A DNA stretch of 64,000 bases from Prochilodus magdalenae (Eukaryota > Chordata > Actinopteri > Characiformes > Prochilodontidae), in the NCBI GenBank assembly GCA_024036415.1, contig JAMWET010000483.1, positions 217,001 to 281,000 of the forward strand. Reading direction: 5' to 3'. Every line of letters begins with the position of its first letter. Within the stretch, counting starts at the first letter, position 1. The notes below the pieces were generated by a model. It saw only the letters and a list, made by a program, of their open reading frames with translations. It was not told the DNA's origin and made no database searches. Below, in pieces: positions 1 through 11,866 of this stretch. Position numbers and translations under genes: made by a program.

Positions 1-1128
1 TTTCCTGTAGTGAACCTGTAGCTGGTTACTCTGCAATTACACCACCAAACCACTAATTGGCGATAGGAGTCTGGGCTTGGTCTGAAAACAATGGCATCAA
101 AGCATCCCTATCAAAAACAAAGGCCCACTGCTCCACTCAACCATGGCCTGTTCACTCCACTTGTGTCACTAATGTGTGTTAGCATGACACCGTTAGCCCG
201 AGCTACTTCAGGACACTAGCTGCTTTGATAACCCAGCTGTACCATGGACCACACACTTTGAACGTAAGTACTCAAATGTTGAGATGACTTAAAATGCCCA
301 TCGCTACTGGGATAAGTAAATGTTAGCAAATTAGCGAAGCTGAATGCTAGCCTGTTCAGGAGCTAATTTGCCAACACTGTCTGTGACTTACAGTCCTTCT
401 GGGCTCTCAGTTGACACTATATTTCAAATGCTCTGCCAATATTTACACAGGTTTGCTCCGTCTCCAGTCATGGAGCTTTTAGAAGGATGGCAAGACTTTT
501 TAGGCCAGGTAGATTCAGTGCTAGCTTTTTAAAAATGTGCTGAGGCTTTTTGGGTTGGGTAGAATCTGGGTTGTTTCATCTTGGGCACCACCAATTTGTT
601 TCATATTGGGCAACTAGTGGGGTCGAAATGGTACTGGGGAATGGGCAATGGGTGAGATCACAAACCGAAACACAAACATTCTGCAGTGGATTGGAAATTT
701 TGATGGAGAGAAGCTAGCGAACTGATGTTTGTTTGATCCCTGATGATATATCATGGTGGTTCTGTGATTTTGTACAGTAAATATAGCACAAAGATTTGCT
801 TTATTGACTGATTCAATTAGGCAAAGGCTGTATACCACCATCTTCACCGTCACTGGTAAAGTTAACAGTCTTTCCCATTGTCAAAACTGTTGGCTTCTGT
901 TTGGTTTATGTTTTTTAGCAGAGTTTATGACTTTTTACTCCATTCCTTAAATGATTAAACAGACTTATAAGGCCCCCATGTCCAGAGTTGCCAGATTGCT
1001 TCAATCATTTTTCTGCCAAAATGTTTAAAATTGACCAAAATGCATGAAAAACTGCCCAAAACGGTTTAAAACAATAGAAATTGAGCATTTTTGGCACCTG
1101 CCAAAATAGGTCCCCCTCCCTCCAACTG
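1..1128. other. Unassigned AT-rich non-coding sequence
   Basis: No credible coding exon, RNA gene or recognisable element was found here. Short open frames occur but lack family similarity and look random. The sequence is high-complexity, with several GCTA/TTAGC words of the kind common in fish intergenic DNA. Confidence 0.4.
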
Positions 1129-1636
1129 ACAGAAATGAAACTTGGTGGGTAGGTTTGACATTGTGAGACATGCCAATGATTGAAGTCTCAACCAAGGACA
1201 GGCTTTCTTTCCCTGACTGACCCAACATTCACCATTGTGGGCATTCAGGAAGCAGTGATGCCCTCTGTGGACCATCCTGTTAGTGCAGCACCATTGGCAG
1301 ACGGCTGCACCATGCAGGACTACATGCACACAGACCGTTACCACGACTGTCCTTAACACCACGTCACAGTCACCAAAGACTGCAGTGGTGTCGTACCAGA
1401 CTGTCATGGAGTGACTCAGAATGGCAGCGGGTCATCTTCACTGACGAGTCCCGCTTTGTGGAGGCACCGTGGTCAGCACCAAGATGAACGGTTTGATATT
1501 ACACATCACATGTTCAGAAGGCCTGGTGTCCCTCCACCTCCACCCCTACCGCACCATCTGCAGGAACTGTGTGAGGATATTCGAGCTGCATGGGATGGAT
1601 TATCACAGGACACCATTAGGAACCTCTACAGCTCCT
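1129..1636 (+). mobile_element. Tc1 family A copy, internally deleted, ends lost
   Basis: This is a degraded member of Tc1 family A. It runs from the sub-terminal 'acagaaatgaaactt' region, through a piece of the transposase (an SDES-like catalytic-Asp region at about 1420-1450), straight to the C-terminal coding region (LPHHLQELCEDIRAAWDGLS, 1540-1605). The stretch that should carry the second and third catalytic acids is missing, as in its sister copies. The reading frame is broken and neither terminal inverted repeat is preserved. It matches the complete copy at 20655-21379 over most of its length. Confidence 0.75.
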
Positions 1637-2964
1637 GCTCTATTTCCGGAGTCTAAACTCCACCCGTTCTGCTTCCCTTATTGTAAGTTCAGCACACAGG
1701 ACGAACATGTATGTCAACTGTGGGCAGCCTTGTTAACCCCTGCTGCCAGTGTGGCACCAGCCTGTTGGTCCAGTCCCCTGTCAAGTCTGTGGCTTGTTTA
1801 TCAGTATAGTTCCTCATAAGAATCATAATTACGCTGGCATGCCCACTTTCCTGAGGACATTCGGTACTCGTATATGGTTGGCACAGGCTTTGCTGTAACC
1901 AATGCTGATTCTTTGGCTTGTTCAGTCAACCAGTGTGCATTAACAACAATGTCTCTCTTAATCATAATGGTGTTTCATAACTGTTAGACATAATAAATAT
2001 GGAGCCTAATGGGGGCCCCCCTGTTAACAGCCATGCGCCAACATCAGGAGGGCTCCTGATTATATTCCTGATACACATGTTCATTTCCAAGCCCCCATGC
2101 TGACCCTGTGTGCTGAAATGAGCGTTTATCTGCATTTGATGCCAGCGAAAAGCTCCGTTTTGATGGCTTCCGTGATTGTTATGGTTGATCTTTGAAGTCC
2201 AAAGATCATGTGTATTAGCCACAGGGTGCCGCTTTGATGTAAAGCTGGCTTTAAGCGAACTGTGGAGCTACAGGAGGCGAAAGCAGCAGCCGCACACACC
2301 TGCAGGTATTCAAGACTTTCTTCACTTACCCCCATTCAGATAAGCAAATTAATGAACGGAGTAGAGTAATCATCACTCGGAAGCAGACTGGGCATCGCCT
2401 GCTGGGCAGTAGCTGTAAGGCAGACACAACCCAGCAGGTGAGACTCGGCCTGGTTCCAGGTTAGACGAGTCAGGCCTGTGAGGAGATTGGAGCACCGTCC
2501 ATTCACTGGGAATGCTGTAATTGAAATTCCAGGGCTGCTCAAATAGAAGGAATACTACCTATCCTATATCCTATATAAGCCATAGCATGGAAAACCCAAA
2601 TTCCAATAGCCCAGTTGGAATGAGGAGAGTTCAGTACATAGAGCGGACACACTTAAACCTCACACCTTGCTGTTACTCCATCAAGTCCAATTCTCAACTG
2701 TTTTGCCAAGACCCGTTAATATTTGTGCCCCCAACATTTACATACGCCAGCCCACTTTTTAGCCCAGTGAAGCACTGACAACGGAGCCAGTGCAACTAAA
2801 AAGGTGGACTATGTTTAGGAATCTATTAGTCAAGTTTATGACGGTGATGTCCCCACTTTTAACACTTCTCCTCCCAAAGAGCATACATCTTTAAAGGAGG
2901 CTGAAGTTGGCTCTTTCTATTCACCAGCTTTTTTAACTGAACGTTCCATTCCACCTTAAAACCT
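1637..2964. other. Unassigned intergenic sequence
   Basis: No gene or clear repeat was recognised. Short frames here have no recognisable domain. The block ends where a family B Tc1 remnant becomes detectable. Confidence 0.35.
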
Positions 2965-3431
2965 TATAAATACCTGTGAGATGTGAGTGATGGGATCCAT
3001 AGATTGAGAAGAGGTGCTACAGTGCAGGGAGTGTCTCGTTCCATGTGTGGGAAATCCTCCAGAGCAGATGTTAATGATGGGCTAAAAGGAGGGACTGCCT
3101 GTGGGCGTGGCCAAAGACCATAGTGTGAAGGAAGTAGCTGAATCTGCAGGTGTATGGAAGTGTACAATCATACGGGTCTACCAGCGGTGGTTAAAATCCC
3201 AGTCTACAGGGAATTCTCTTCGGAATTGGGCCAGGGAAGGCATCCACCAAATCTGGCCCAATTGCGCAGTTCTTTGAAGAGTACAGGAGTGTCTGAACAC
3301 TGATGTGGCCTACATCCAGAAACTTGTCCAGTCTATGCCCAATCCATTCCCAGCTGTTGTTGGTGTTTGTGGAGGTGTTGCAAGCTAGGGGTATGTTTTA
3401 GTCACAGGTATCTAATTTTTTGTCCGGTGAG
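2965..3431 (+). mobile_element. Tc1 family B remnant (non-autonomous)
   Basis: It shares its whole length with copies at 28612-29112, 38868-39335 and 62502-62996. Translated pieces resemble a Tc1 helix-turn-helix (KEVAESAGV...IRVYQ) followed directly by transposase C-terminal sequence (VAYIQKLVQSMPNP), so the catalytic core is absent. The right end shows the terminal word 'ttttttgtccggtgag' at 3416-3431, which is roughly the reverse complement of the left ends of other copies (CTCACTGGACCAAAA). The left terminus is lost here. Confidence 0.65.
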
Positions 3432-4452
3432 GTTAGCTTGCTTAGCTTAGCATGCTAACAGCAATGTCCAAATGCTGACTACAATACGACACCATAACTT
3501 ACTGTGTCACATGCCGGGGCAAAGTGCCAGAGCTTCTGCACTGCAGACAAAACCAAGCAAATGCTAATCTACCTAGCCCAACATTAGCTTCTCCTTGCTC
3601 GTCCACCCTGAGGGCAGAAGCGATGTATTTACCCCTCTGCTATTCTGATTTGCCACCGTTCGGAGATCCCGTGTGAGTGAGAGCACGCATGACTCAGTAT
3701 TTCTCAAGAGGCCCATCCGAGCCTGTGTCAGAACGTCAGGAGAACTCTGCAGGAGACGCACAGTCAGAGTTTCTGTCATAACACATCTTCATACAGCCAT
3801 TCCTCTGCCGCAGGGTGTTATTAAAGAATAAAGAATAAAAGTACCGAGAGATATAGAATTGGTGCTGGAACGCGTGAATATTACTCTTAAAGCGAGCAGA
3901 GAGCGAAATTTAATATGTTTCCTAAGCGTGAAGACGGAGGACTTTAACTGGCATTAGCCTGGGACGAGAAATATAGGACAGTTTTATCCCTTTCGGAAGC
4001 CTGGAAAAAGAGGAATCCGCACATTATCCTCATGCAGGAGCAATAAAACATAAAACGTGTATGAGCTACATAAAGCACATATGCAAAAATGGCTGGATAA
4101 TCATTCTCAGCCCTACATGACCATCTAATCATACTTTCCGTATTGTGAATCCTCCGTGTGCGCCTTCAATAAAAGATGGCATTATTCAGCATGCGATATT
4201 ACTGTATGGTGCTGGCCGCTATAGAGCATGCGTCAAAATAAAAGTCCCTGTTTGAAACCAATTCTAGAAAATAAATCTAGAGCTCTCTAGATACTCATCT
4301 CAGTCGTCTCCTAGACTGCTATATTCGTCTGGGTGGTCGGGGAAGCTGGAGCTGGACAGGCTGGCAGTTCAAAATTAATTACAATTATTAGAAAAGGATA
4401 AAATAATAATTGTGTTGGTTTGAAAAACATTTGGTGTCATATTGCAAAGAGA
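3432..4452. other. Unassigned sequence
   Basis: Mostly unique-looking sequence. No exon, RNA gene or transposon end was recognised. Confidence 0.35.
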
Positions 4453-4643
4453 CAATATATTGCCAAAGGTATTCACTCACCCATTCATATCATTGGGTTC
4501 AGGTGGTCCAGGCATTTCCATGGCCACAGGTGTAAAAAGCCAGGCACCTAGGCATGCAGACTACTCCTACAGACATTAGAGGGAGACTGGGTCGCTCTCA
4601 GGAGCTTTGTGAATTCCAGCCAGGTCCGTGATAAGATTTCACC
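4453..4643 (+). mobile_element. 5' end of a Tc1 element (family C)
   Basis: It begins with 'caatatattgccaaaggta', close to the CACTATATTGCCAAAAGTA terminus of a Tc1 family that is abundant in fish. It continues through the typical 'ccatggccacaggtgta' and 'gcacctaggcatgcagact' 5' leader into the first transposase codons (GGTCGCTCTCAGGAGCT, about 4590). It is then truncated, so only the 5' leader survives. Confidence 0.75.
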
Positions 4644-4940
4644 CATCCATTTCTAAAATCTCCTCACGCTGTTTACACTGTGTGGAAATTTCATCAAGAA
4701 TGGACCAACACTAATGGCCCAAAACTGCTGGGAAAGACGTCTGGTTCCATTGACTTCCATTCAAATTAGATGAGGTTTTTGGCCTCTCCTGTAAAGTTGC
4801 CATTTTGGAGATACCTGTTTTTCTTTGGACAGCGACAATAGGGTTTAAACGCTTGTCCACCAATAAAGCCAATAATATGATTATGTAATACTGACAGCAA
4901 AAGAAAAGGAATCATCAAAACCAACAAAAACCAAAGAGCT

Positions 4941-5158
4941 AACCTGAAAACTGGCTCACCCAGTTGGTCCTTCGTAGCTTAGCATCTGTAGCTATGCCCA
5001 GAATACCCCTGTTCAAATTTAGGCTATGCTTTAGTGTATATGTGAATCTGAAAATGTACCCAGTTTCCCAGGAAATTGGTGGAAAGAGAGAATTATAACT
5101 CAACTGAAGGCAGACAAGGAGACGTGTGGAGGGGCCACCAACAGTAGAAAAGAGCATG
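4941..5158 (+). repeat. Interspersed repeat F, copy 1 (partial)
   Basis: This aligns by eye with two copies at 9003-9290 and 9348-9620. Shared words include 'cacccagttggtccttc', 'gtgaatctgaaaat', 'gaaggcagac' and 'cagtagaaaagagcat'. The class is unknown; no terminal repeats or coding potential were seen. Confidence 0.6.
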
Positions 5159-5159
5159 A

Positions 5160-5396
5160 GAGTCTTGCTAGAGTCGCGCTCGCGTCATCTCGATCGTTCA
5201 GTGTAAGGCGGTTAGGACTGCAGTTTTCAGTCAGTCTGTTTCTCGTCCTGGCGTTCCGATAAAATCAACCGTGTTTGATATTAGCGTAAGTTGTAGGTCT
5301 TGGCTCGCGCAAATAGTGACGTGAAATTGTCGATAACCAATAGGAGAGCTTCTTTCAGCTCCGAACAGGAAGCCGCGAGCCAAGTACAGGAATGTC
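5160..5396 (+). promoter_or_regulatory. CpG-rich putative promoter with CCAAT box
   Basis: CpG density rises sharply here (for example the 'gtcgcgctcgcgtcatctcg' stretch near 5172) against the CpG-poor surroundings. A CCAAT box lies at 5337-5341 and a cAMP-response-element-like TGACGTGA at 5317-5324, both within about 80 bp of the ATGs of the following ORF. No TATA box is evident. This layout fits a TATA-less vertebrate promoter, but no transcription evidence exists in the sequence itself. Confidence 0.4.
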
Positions 5397-5645
5397 TTGG
5401 AGAGATTGGGCATGGAGGGGAGTCCGGCGAGGGCTCGGAAACCATGGTTCTCCTGGTCTGTTGACAAGGAGGAGATTCTGGTGGAGCTGTGGAGTGGAGA
5501 GGAGTGCCTCTTTAATGTGTCTTCCCCTTTATACCACGACAGGGTGGAAAAGGTGGACAGAATTTCCTCGAAATTCCCGGGTGCAACGCGAGCCCTGAGA
5601 CGTCACAAACATAAACACATCCAGGAGTTCACTAATGCGCTGTAA
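5397..5645 (+). CDS. Putative MADF/Myb-SANT-like domain exon (82 codons)
   Basis: The ORF starts at an ATG 56 bases downstream of a CCAAT box and encodes 82 residues. Residues 16-56 (starting PWFSWS, then EEILVELW, CLFNVSSPLYHDR, VEK) resemble the N-terminal half of a MADF domain, a Myb/SANT-related DNA-binding fold. Such domains occur in BESS/MADF regulators and in the accessory proteins of Harbinger transposons. After about residue 60 the similarity ends and the tail is basic (RRHKHKHI). The stop codon falls at 5643-5645, exactly where a large inverted repeat begins. The frame may therefore be truncated by that element, or the exon may be spliced earlier. An out-of-frame ATG lies 5 bases upstream. 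The family call is from motif spacing only; a transposon-derived exon or chance ORF remains possible. Confidence 0.35.
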   Translation: MERLGMEGSPARARKPWFSWSVDKEEILVELWSGEECLFNVSSPLYHDRVEKVDRISSKFPGATRALRRHKHKHIQEFTNAL

Positions 5646-6382
5646 ACAGTCCGATCCTAAACCACGCAAGGTTTAAAGCTATGTTCACGTTATCCTGTCT
5701 TGTAATGGACGGTAGTTATGCTATGCTAAAGCTAACTAGCTAAAAGACTGCTGAACGGGGCTACAGTGTTTACATTAGCCTACCAGCGAGCATGATGGGA
5801 AATACTCTCAAAATCTAGTTGCAGTCTTGTAAATAGTGACTCTGCAAGATTCCCAGTCTTGACAAAATCATAGCCTGTGACTAAAAGTCTGTGACTTGTC
5901 TTTAGATGTGAGAGGGTGTCAGACTTTAGTCTGTTAAATGTCTTTTCAAAGTCTTCTAGTGTATGGTTAGCATTACTAGAGATGCAGCTATGGTCTGCCT
6001 CAAGGTGGTGCTGTGGCCAACGTGTTCACCCAGTTGGTCCTTTACAGCCACGTATGCTAATCATACACTAGAAGACTCTGAAAAGACATTTAACAGACTA
6101 AAGTCTGACCCTCTCACATCTAAAGACATGTCACAGACTTTTTAGTCACAGGCTATGATTTTGCAAAAACTGGGAATCTTGCAGAGTCACTATTTGCAAG
6201 ACTGCAACTAGATTCTGATTATTTCCCATCATGCTCGCTGGTAGGCTAATGTAAACACTGTAGCCCCGTTCGGCAGTGTTTTAGCTAGTTAGCTTTAGCA
6301 TAGCATAACTACGCTTCATTACAAGATAGGATAATGTGAACATAGCTTTAAACCGTGCATGGTTTAGAACCGGACTGTTTAC
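5643..6382. repeat. 740-bp inverted repeat (hairpin) with ~330-bp arms
   Basis: The left arm is about 5643-5973 and the right arm about 6054-6382; they are reverse complements with only scattered mismatches and small indels. Matching pairs include 'gtaaacactgtagccccgtt' on the right with its complement at about 5757, and 'agacatttaacagactaaag' with its complement at about 5935. The 80-bp loop (5974-6053) matches part of repeat F (copy at 9348-9620). No convincing target-site duplication flanks it. It could be a fold-back transposon or an inverted duplication. Confidence 0.85.
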
Positions 6383-6899
6383 TAGCACCCGCCCCTTCCC
6401 TAATGTGACTGTTTGTTGGGTAGCTACGTGTGGCATTAGGGGTGGATACTGCAACTCAACTATCTTGGATATGTTGCCCGCTGAATTGAATTCCACAGGT
6501 TGCAGCACCCTACAGCATCCTACAACTCGCTTCTTCCGATCCCAATAGCTTCTTCTGATGTGTCCAATTTCCCAGAAAGATTTTCTGATAGCTAAAAATG
6601 CTGTATCTAATATTTCACTAACGATAGAATCACGTTCCCTGTCCTCTGTTTGTCTGTACCGTCCCTGAAAACAGCTCGCACACGAAGAAATCCCTAACGA
6701 GGAAACAATTGGGTCTTAATTGGACGTAATTACAGCTAATTGGTTTCAACCTGGGAACCAATAAAGTAACTGCCAAGGGATCATTCCCCCTGTGTCTCGA
6801 GCTAGAGAGCATTGTCTGTCAATAACTGCACCCACTTAAAGAAGAGGCTTCCTCCAGGCTTCTTATTAAAGGCAATGGGTCTATTTGGAACCATGAGTT
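6383..6899. other. Unassigned sequence
   Basis: No gene or recognisable element. A few short frames lack family features. Confidence 0.35.
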
Positions 6900-8905
6900 C
6901 TAAGGGCTCGTTTATATTGTGGAGGATTGATGTGGAATGTGTTCTATGTAGAACCATCCACAGCACATTCTCTATCTGAAGAACACATTCACAATGCAAA
7001 GATCCATATCACCATGCAAAGGGTTCTATAAGTGTTAGAACATTTTCTTCAGATTGATGGAGAACGTGTTGGTTCTATGTAAAACTTTTAGAACTATAGC
7101 TAAGTCTATAGCTAATGTTCTATGATGTCAGGCACGTAACATTTTACAAATGTTTCTATATGGAACCCATCTACAGCATATTGTCCATCAATTTGAAGAA
7201 CCCTTTCACGGTGCAAAGAACCTTTCCATGGTTCGTCATGCAAAGGGTTCTGTAAGTGTGTAATGGTCTTTATAGAACCATTTTCTTCATTTTAGTGGCG
7301 AATGTGTTGTATATGGTTTGATATAAAACCTTTAGAACTACATAGCCTATACCGTTATATGATATCAGGCATGTAACAGTAGGATAACCTTTTTGGGTGC
7401 TATGTAGAACCATTTCCCAAAGGGTTCTATATAGAACCATCTACAGTACATTGTCCATCAATCTGAAGAACACTTTCATTATGCAAAGAACCATTTCGTC
7501 ATGCAAAGTGTTCTAGGGTCTATACAGAAACATTTTCTGTGATGTTTATGGTTCTATATAAAAGCTTTAGAACTATATAGTCTATACATAACAATAGAAC
7601 AAACCTTTTTGGTGCTTTATAAAGCACTTTTTCAAAAGGTTCCATATAGCGCCATCTACAGAACATTCGCTATCAATCTAGACAATGCTTTCACAATGCA
7701 AAGAACCTTTGCGTCATGCAGAGTGTTCAAGGGTTTATATAGAACCATGTTTATGGTTCTGTATTAAAGCTTTAGAACTGTACAGTCTAGACATAACAAT
7801 AGAACAACCTTTTGGTCAAATATGCAGCATTTTAAAAAATGGTTAATGTAAAACCATCCGCAGCACGTTCTCCATCTATCTGAATGACACTTTCACGATG
7901 CAAAGAACCATTTCATCATGTAAATGATTCTGTAAGTGTTCAAGAGTCTACACAGAACCATTTTCCTCAGATTGACAATGTCAAGCACGTAACAGTAGAA
8001 CCCTTTTTTGATGCTATATAGAACCATTTTCCAATAGGTCCCCTTAGGAACCATATACAGCACATTCTCCATCCATCTAAAGAGCACTGGATTAAAAATG
8101 AGCAACTCTAAATAGTAAATATCAGCATCTTTCTTCACTTCTCTCCTCCTTAACCCTCCTGTTAGTTCAGTCCTCTTCCACCAGTAGTGTTGTCATCAAT
8201 CTGTAAGCAGACAGCTTTCATTCGGTCAGATTCCTTCGTCATGACAAAGATGTTGGAGGGTCTATACAGAATGTTTTTCCGTCATGTTGTATCCCATTTC
8301 TATATAAAAGCTTTTAGAACTATGTACTCTATACATATGACAATAGAACAACTATTTTGGTGCTTTATATAAGCACTTTTATTAAAGGTATATATATATA
8401 ATATATCTATAGCACATTCGCTTTCCATCTGAACTTTGGTCTGTCAATGCAAACTGCCACAGAAACGTTTCAAGGCAAGGGGTTCTGTTAGATGCTCAGA
8501 GGTTGACAAAAAGTATACATAATGATAGAACAACCCTTTTGGTGCTACATAGAACCCTTCCTATTAGGTTCCATATAGAACTATCCACAGCACCTTCTCA
8601 ATCAATCTGTAAAACACTTTTACAATATATGGTTCTATGTAAAACCTTTAGAACTATATAGCCTATATACAGTAGTTCTATACTGTAGAAACATCCACAG
8701 CATTTTTGGTCATGCAGAAGGGTTCTCATAAAGGTTCTGTGTTTATGCAGCACATTCTTCACCAATCTTATAGAATCCATTTTCTGCAAAGACTTGGTGG
8801 CACATAAAATGAAGTTTTTTAGTCATGTGGTTCTATATTGGAAGAAAGCTTCAGAGGAACCCAGGGGGTTGAAGGTCTGTGACCCCTATAGAACCATCCA
8901 CAGCG
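6900..8905. repeat. Array of 'GGTTCTATATAGAACC'-type repeat units
   Basis: At least nine diverged units recur at irregular spacing of about 110-350 bp. Each has a palindromic core related to GGTTCTATATAGAACC, the phrase 'catctacagcacattctcc', then 'aatctgaagaac' and 'atgcaaagaacc'. Unit anchors fall near 6955, 7168, 7438, 7653, 7855, 8050, 8404, 8583 and 8693. The same unit type builds the higher-order repeat at 45178-48570. There is no coding capacity. Confidence 0.8.
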
Positions 8906-9002
8906 AATGTCTCAAATAAAATCCAGTCTCTGTGAAAACAAACACTTATATGGCATTATGCTGTTCGCCATGTAAACACCTTTTGGCCTGTATAGCTTTT
9001 TG

Positions 9003-9290
9003 TAACTAATTAGCAATGCAGCACTGGTCTGCCTCAGGGTTGCGCTGTATCAGTTTGGTTCAACCAATTGGTCCTTCATAGCTTAGTATCTGTAGCTAGG
9101 CCCAGAAAAGCTTTCCAGTATACTGTAGTGTATTCGTGAATCTGAAAACTTAGCCAGTTTCGCAGGAGTTTGGTGGAAAGGTGAATTCTCACTCATTTCT
9201 CAAACTGAAGGCAGAAGATGAGAAGTGTGGAAGAGCACATTACCCTCCAACAGTAGAAAAGAGCATTTCCAGAGGAAGAACCGTTAAACC
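9003..9290 (+). repeat. Interspersed repeat F, copy 2
   Basis: It is similar to 4941-5158 and to the next copy, with shared words 'ctggtctgcctcagggt', 'ttggtccttca' and 'cagtagaaaagagcattt'. It lies head-to-tail with copy 3 at about 345 bp spacing. Confidence 0.65.
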
Positions 9291-9347
9291 CAACCGTGGA
9301 ACCCCCAGAACACTAGGGTGTACTTCACAAACTGCTTTACAGGGTTA

Positions 9348-9620
9348 ACTAACTAGAGATGCTGATGGTCTGCCTCAGGGTGGTGCTGTAGCAAACTGGT
9401 TGACCCAGTTGGTCCTTCACAGCCACTATAAGCATACCCAGGAAAGCTCTGAAGAACTTTACAGTGTGCTGGAGCTTATCTGTAAATCGGAAAATGGATC
9501 CAGTTTCCTATGGATTTGTTGGGAAGAGTGAATTACCACTCATTTGCTCTGTTGAAGGCAGAAGAGTAGACATCTGGAAGAGCACATCACCAAACCAAAA
9601 AGGCATTTCCAGAAGAACAG
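9348..9620 (+). repeat. Interspersed repeat F, copy 3
   Basis: Tandem partner of the preceding copy. The start ('actagagatgctgatggtct') matches the loop of the 5643-6382 hairpin, which links the two features. Confidence 0.65.
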
Positions 9621-11397
9621 CTGTTGGCTAAGCCTGAAGCTAGCATCAGGGCTGCAATAGCAAATGAGTAGCCAACCAACATGGGACTACTTGAACACCA
9701 GATGGGAATTTTGCACTGTGTTAAGCCTTTCCCACCAACGTGGATGCATTTCCTCCAAAAATAAATCGCTTCGGCACCCAAAATGTTTATTCCCAGCTGG
9801 AGCCAATGAATAGTAGGCTCTCAAGCCATGATGATATCCATGGGTGTGTCAGTTGTTGAGGAAAGAGAAGGCAACAATGGCGACACCCAGTGGTCTGATG
9901 AAGAACCTCTTCTATGTCTTCTTATCATAGGTCATAGCTCATTGGTAATCTATACATATCACCATCTTGTTGGTACTGTGTCCTGCTGTTGTGCCACGCC
10001 CTCTATTGACATTGATGCCATATCCTTAGGCGTTCCTTAGTTCTTATAAAAGCTGGTGCCAATGCAGCCTGGTTCCTTGGATAGCGCCAAGGTTCTACGT
10101 AGCCTGAACTGAACCGGTTTGGGATGTATGTGTCACTCCCCTTATCTAAACTCGACTCCACACAAAGCACAACATTGCCTTTTATAATCATCACCAATTC
10201 ACTCCACACGCTTGCTCGTTTGGCGCTAATTGACCCATGTGCCCAGACGGAAATGCTTCTGAGGGAAGCGGCGGATCATTACTGCCAAATATATTTAAGG
10301 CTGGAACAGCTACTGCGGCAGTTCCAGCGATATCAGCAGCCGTTTGGTGTAGTATTAATATGTCATGTATACCATCAGCCCTGACACTACTCACAACCGC
10401 GCTGTTGCTTCCTGCCGTTCTCGTTTCCTTTGAACGATGATTTCTGGCCTAGCGCTCGGTCCCACGTGAACGTTTCCCAGGACGTTGAGGCCACATGCAT
10501 GCCCGGCTCTGCTGCTAATCAAACTTCAGCAAACACATGGACGCCTGTGGAGTTTCTCAGCCGAGAGATCATCTGCTGAGGGAGTTGGAGCGAGGGTAAT
10601 TTCCCACATTAGACTCACCGAGACACCCAGTGTGACCAATATGCTTGAAATCCAATAAAAAGTGATTACCCATTTGTAAAGGAAACGGCTGGCCCATTAA
10701 ATGTATTCCGTTCATGCCGTAATTATTTCCCGTTTTCTCCCCTGATCCCTCCTTCTCTAGTAAGAAAAATAAACCAATGAGAGGACACAAGAAGACGGCG
10801 AACTTAGCATTTATCAGTCAACAACCTGGAGCTAGCTTTAAAGTGGCTATGCAAATGAAAAATGTGATTTCAAAGCTCAAATCACATTTAGCCGCATATT
10901 AAGCATGCGGCGTTGACTCACGCTTTCCGCCGATGTGTTGGCTGGCATGCTTTTGAGAAAATGAGATTTCAACAAGCCTCTTCAGCTGAATCAAGTGAAT
11001 CAGAGTTGTGTATCAAGACCTCCTGAAGTTCACGGGGTTCATAGCATTGGCAATGGCAAATGTACCTGACTGACTATAGATCGTCCTGTTGTGCATGCTT
11101 TCCATTCCGACTTGTGCTGTTGTGTTGGGAGCATCCTTTGCAAGCTAGGTATGCCCCAGAGAAGAGTTCGAAAGGAGAGGGGTCACATTGTAGGGCCCCG
11201 GGGAAGCAGGATGGTCCTATTGGCTTATTGTGCACCATACCGGATGTCCGGATATTAGCATGGCATGCTATTGGTGGCCGTGGGTAGAAGGAGGTACACC
11301 AGTGACATTAAGGATCTTGGAGAACTGTCACATACTGCCACCTCTGGTGCCTGTATGTCACTGCACATGGCTTCTTTTCCTGCTGGACCCTGGCTCC
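9621..11397. other. Mostly unique intergenic sequence
   Basis: No repeat family or confident exon. The sub-block 10200-10360 is listed separately as a possible conserved element. The remainder contains only short frames without domain similarity. Confidence 0.35.
10200..10360. other. Candidate conserved non-coding element
   Basis: High-complexity sequence with TF-site-like words such as 'gcgctaattgaccc', 'ccaaatatatttaag' (MEF2/SRF-like) and 'gtagtattaatatg'. It lacks repeat similarity inside the window. Conservation cannot be judged from a single sequence, so this is a hypothesis from sequence texture. Confidence 0.2.
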
Positions 11398-11866
11398 ACC
11401 CACTTCACCAAAGACTGCAATGGTGTTGTGCTAGACTGAGATGGAGTGACTAATGGAGTGTTGGGTCCTGCTTTTGTCTTGGTGGAGATGACCAACGTAT
11501 CCGGGTGTGGAAGCACCATGGTCAGCATGATGAACAGTAAGCCTGGTGTCACTCCACCTCCACCCCTACCGCACCATCTGCAGGAACTGTGTGAGAATGT
11601 TCAGTCTGCATGGGATGGATTATCACAGGACACCATTAGCAACTTCTACAGCTCCATACCGAGACGTCTGGCAAGTTGGGTTAGGAAACATGGTGGCCCG
11701 ACGCCATACTAAAAGACACTACCGCTGTATGTGTAGCTCAATAAATATTGATCATATCAGTCTAAACTGATCATCAGTTATTGATCCTGGTCACCTTTAT
11801 CTTCCTTCCCAACACCACTGCAATCCTACACTTCCTTCTGGGTGCAGCTGTTCTTTTGATGATGGT
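11398..11866 (+). mobile_element. Tc1 family A copy with preserved 3' end
   Basis: It encodes a clear transposase C-terminus: LPHHLQELCENVQSAWDGLS, then IPRRLASWVRKHGG and a terminal TPY (about 11560-11712). This matches the usual Tc1 ending in which a PRR motif precedes the final GG-P-Y. The upstream part jumps to the region after the first catalytic Asp, so the core is deleted. The 3' inverted repeat 'cttctgggtgcagctgttc' (about 11834) is present with a degraded tip. The 5' end is missing. Confidence 0.75.
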
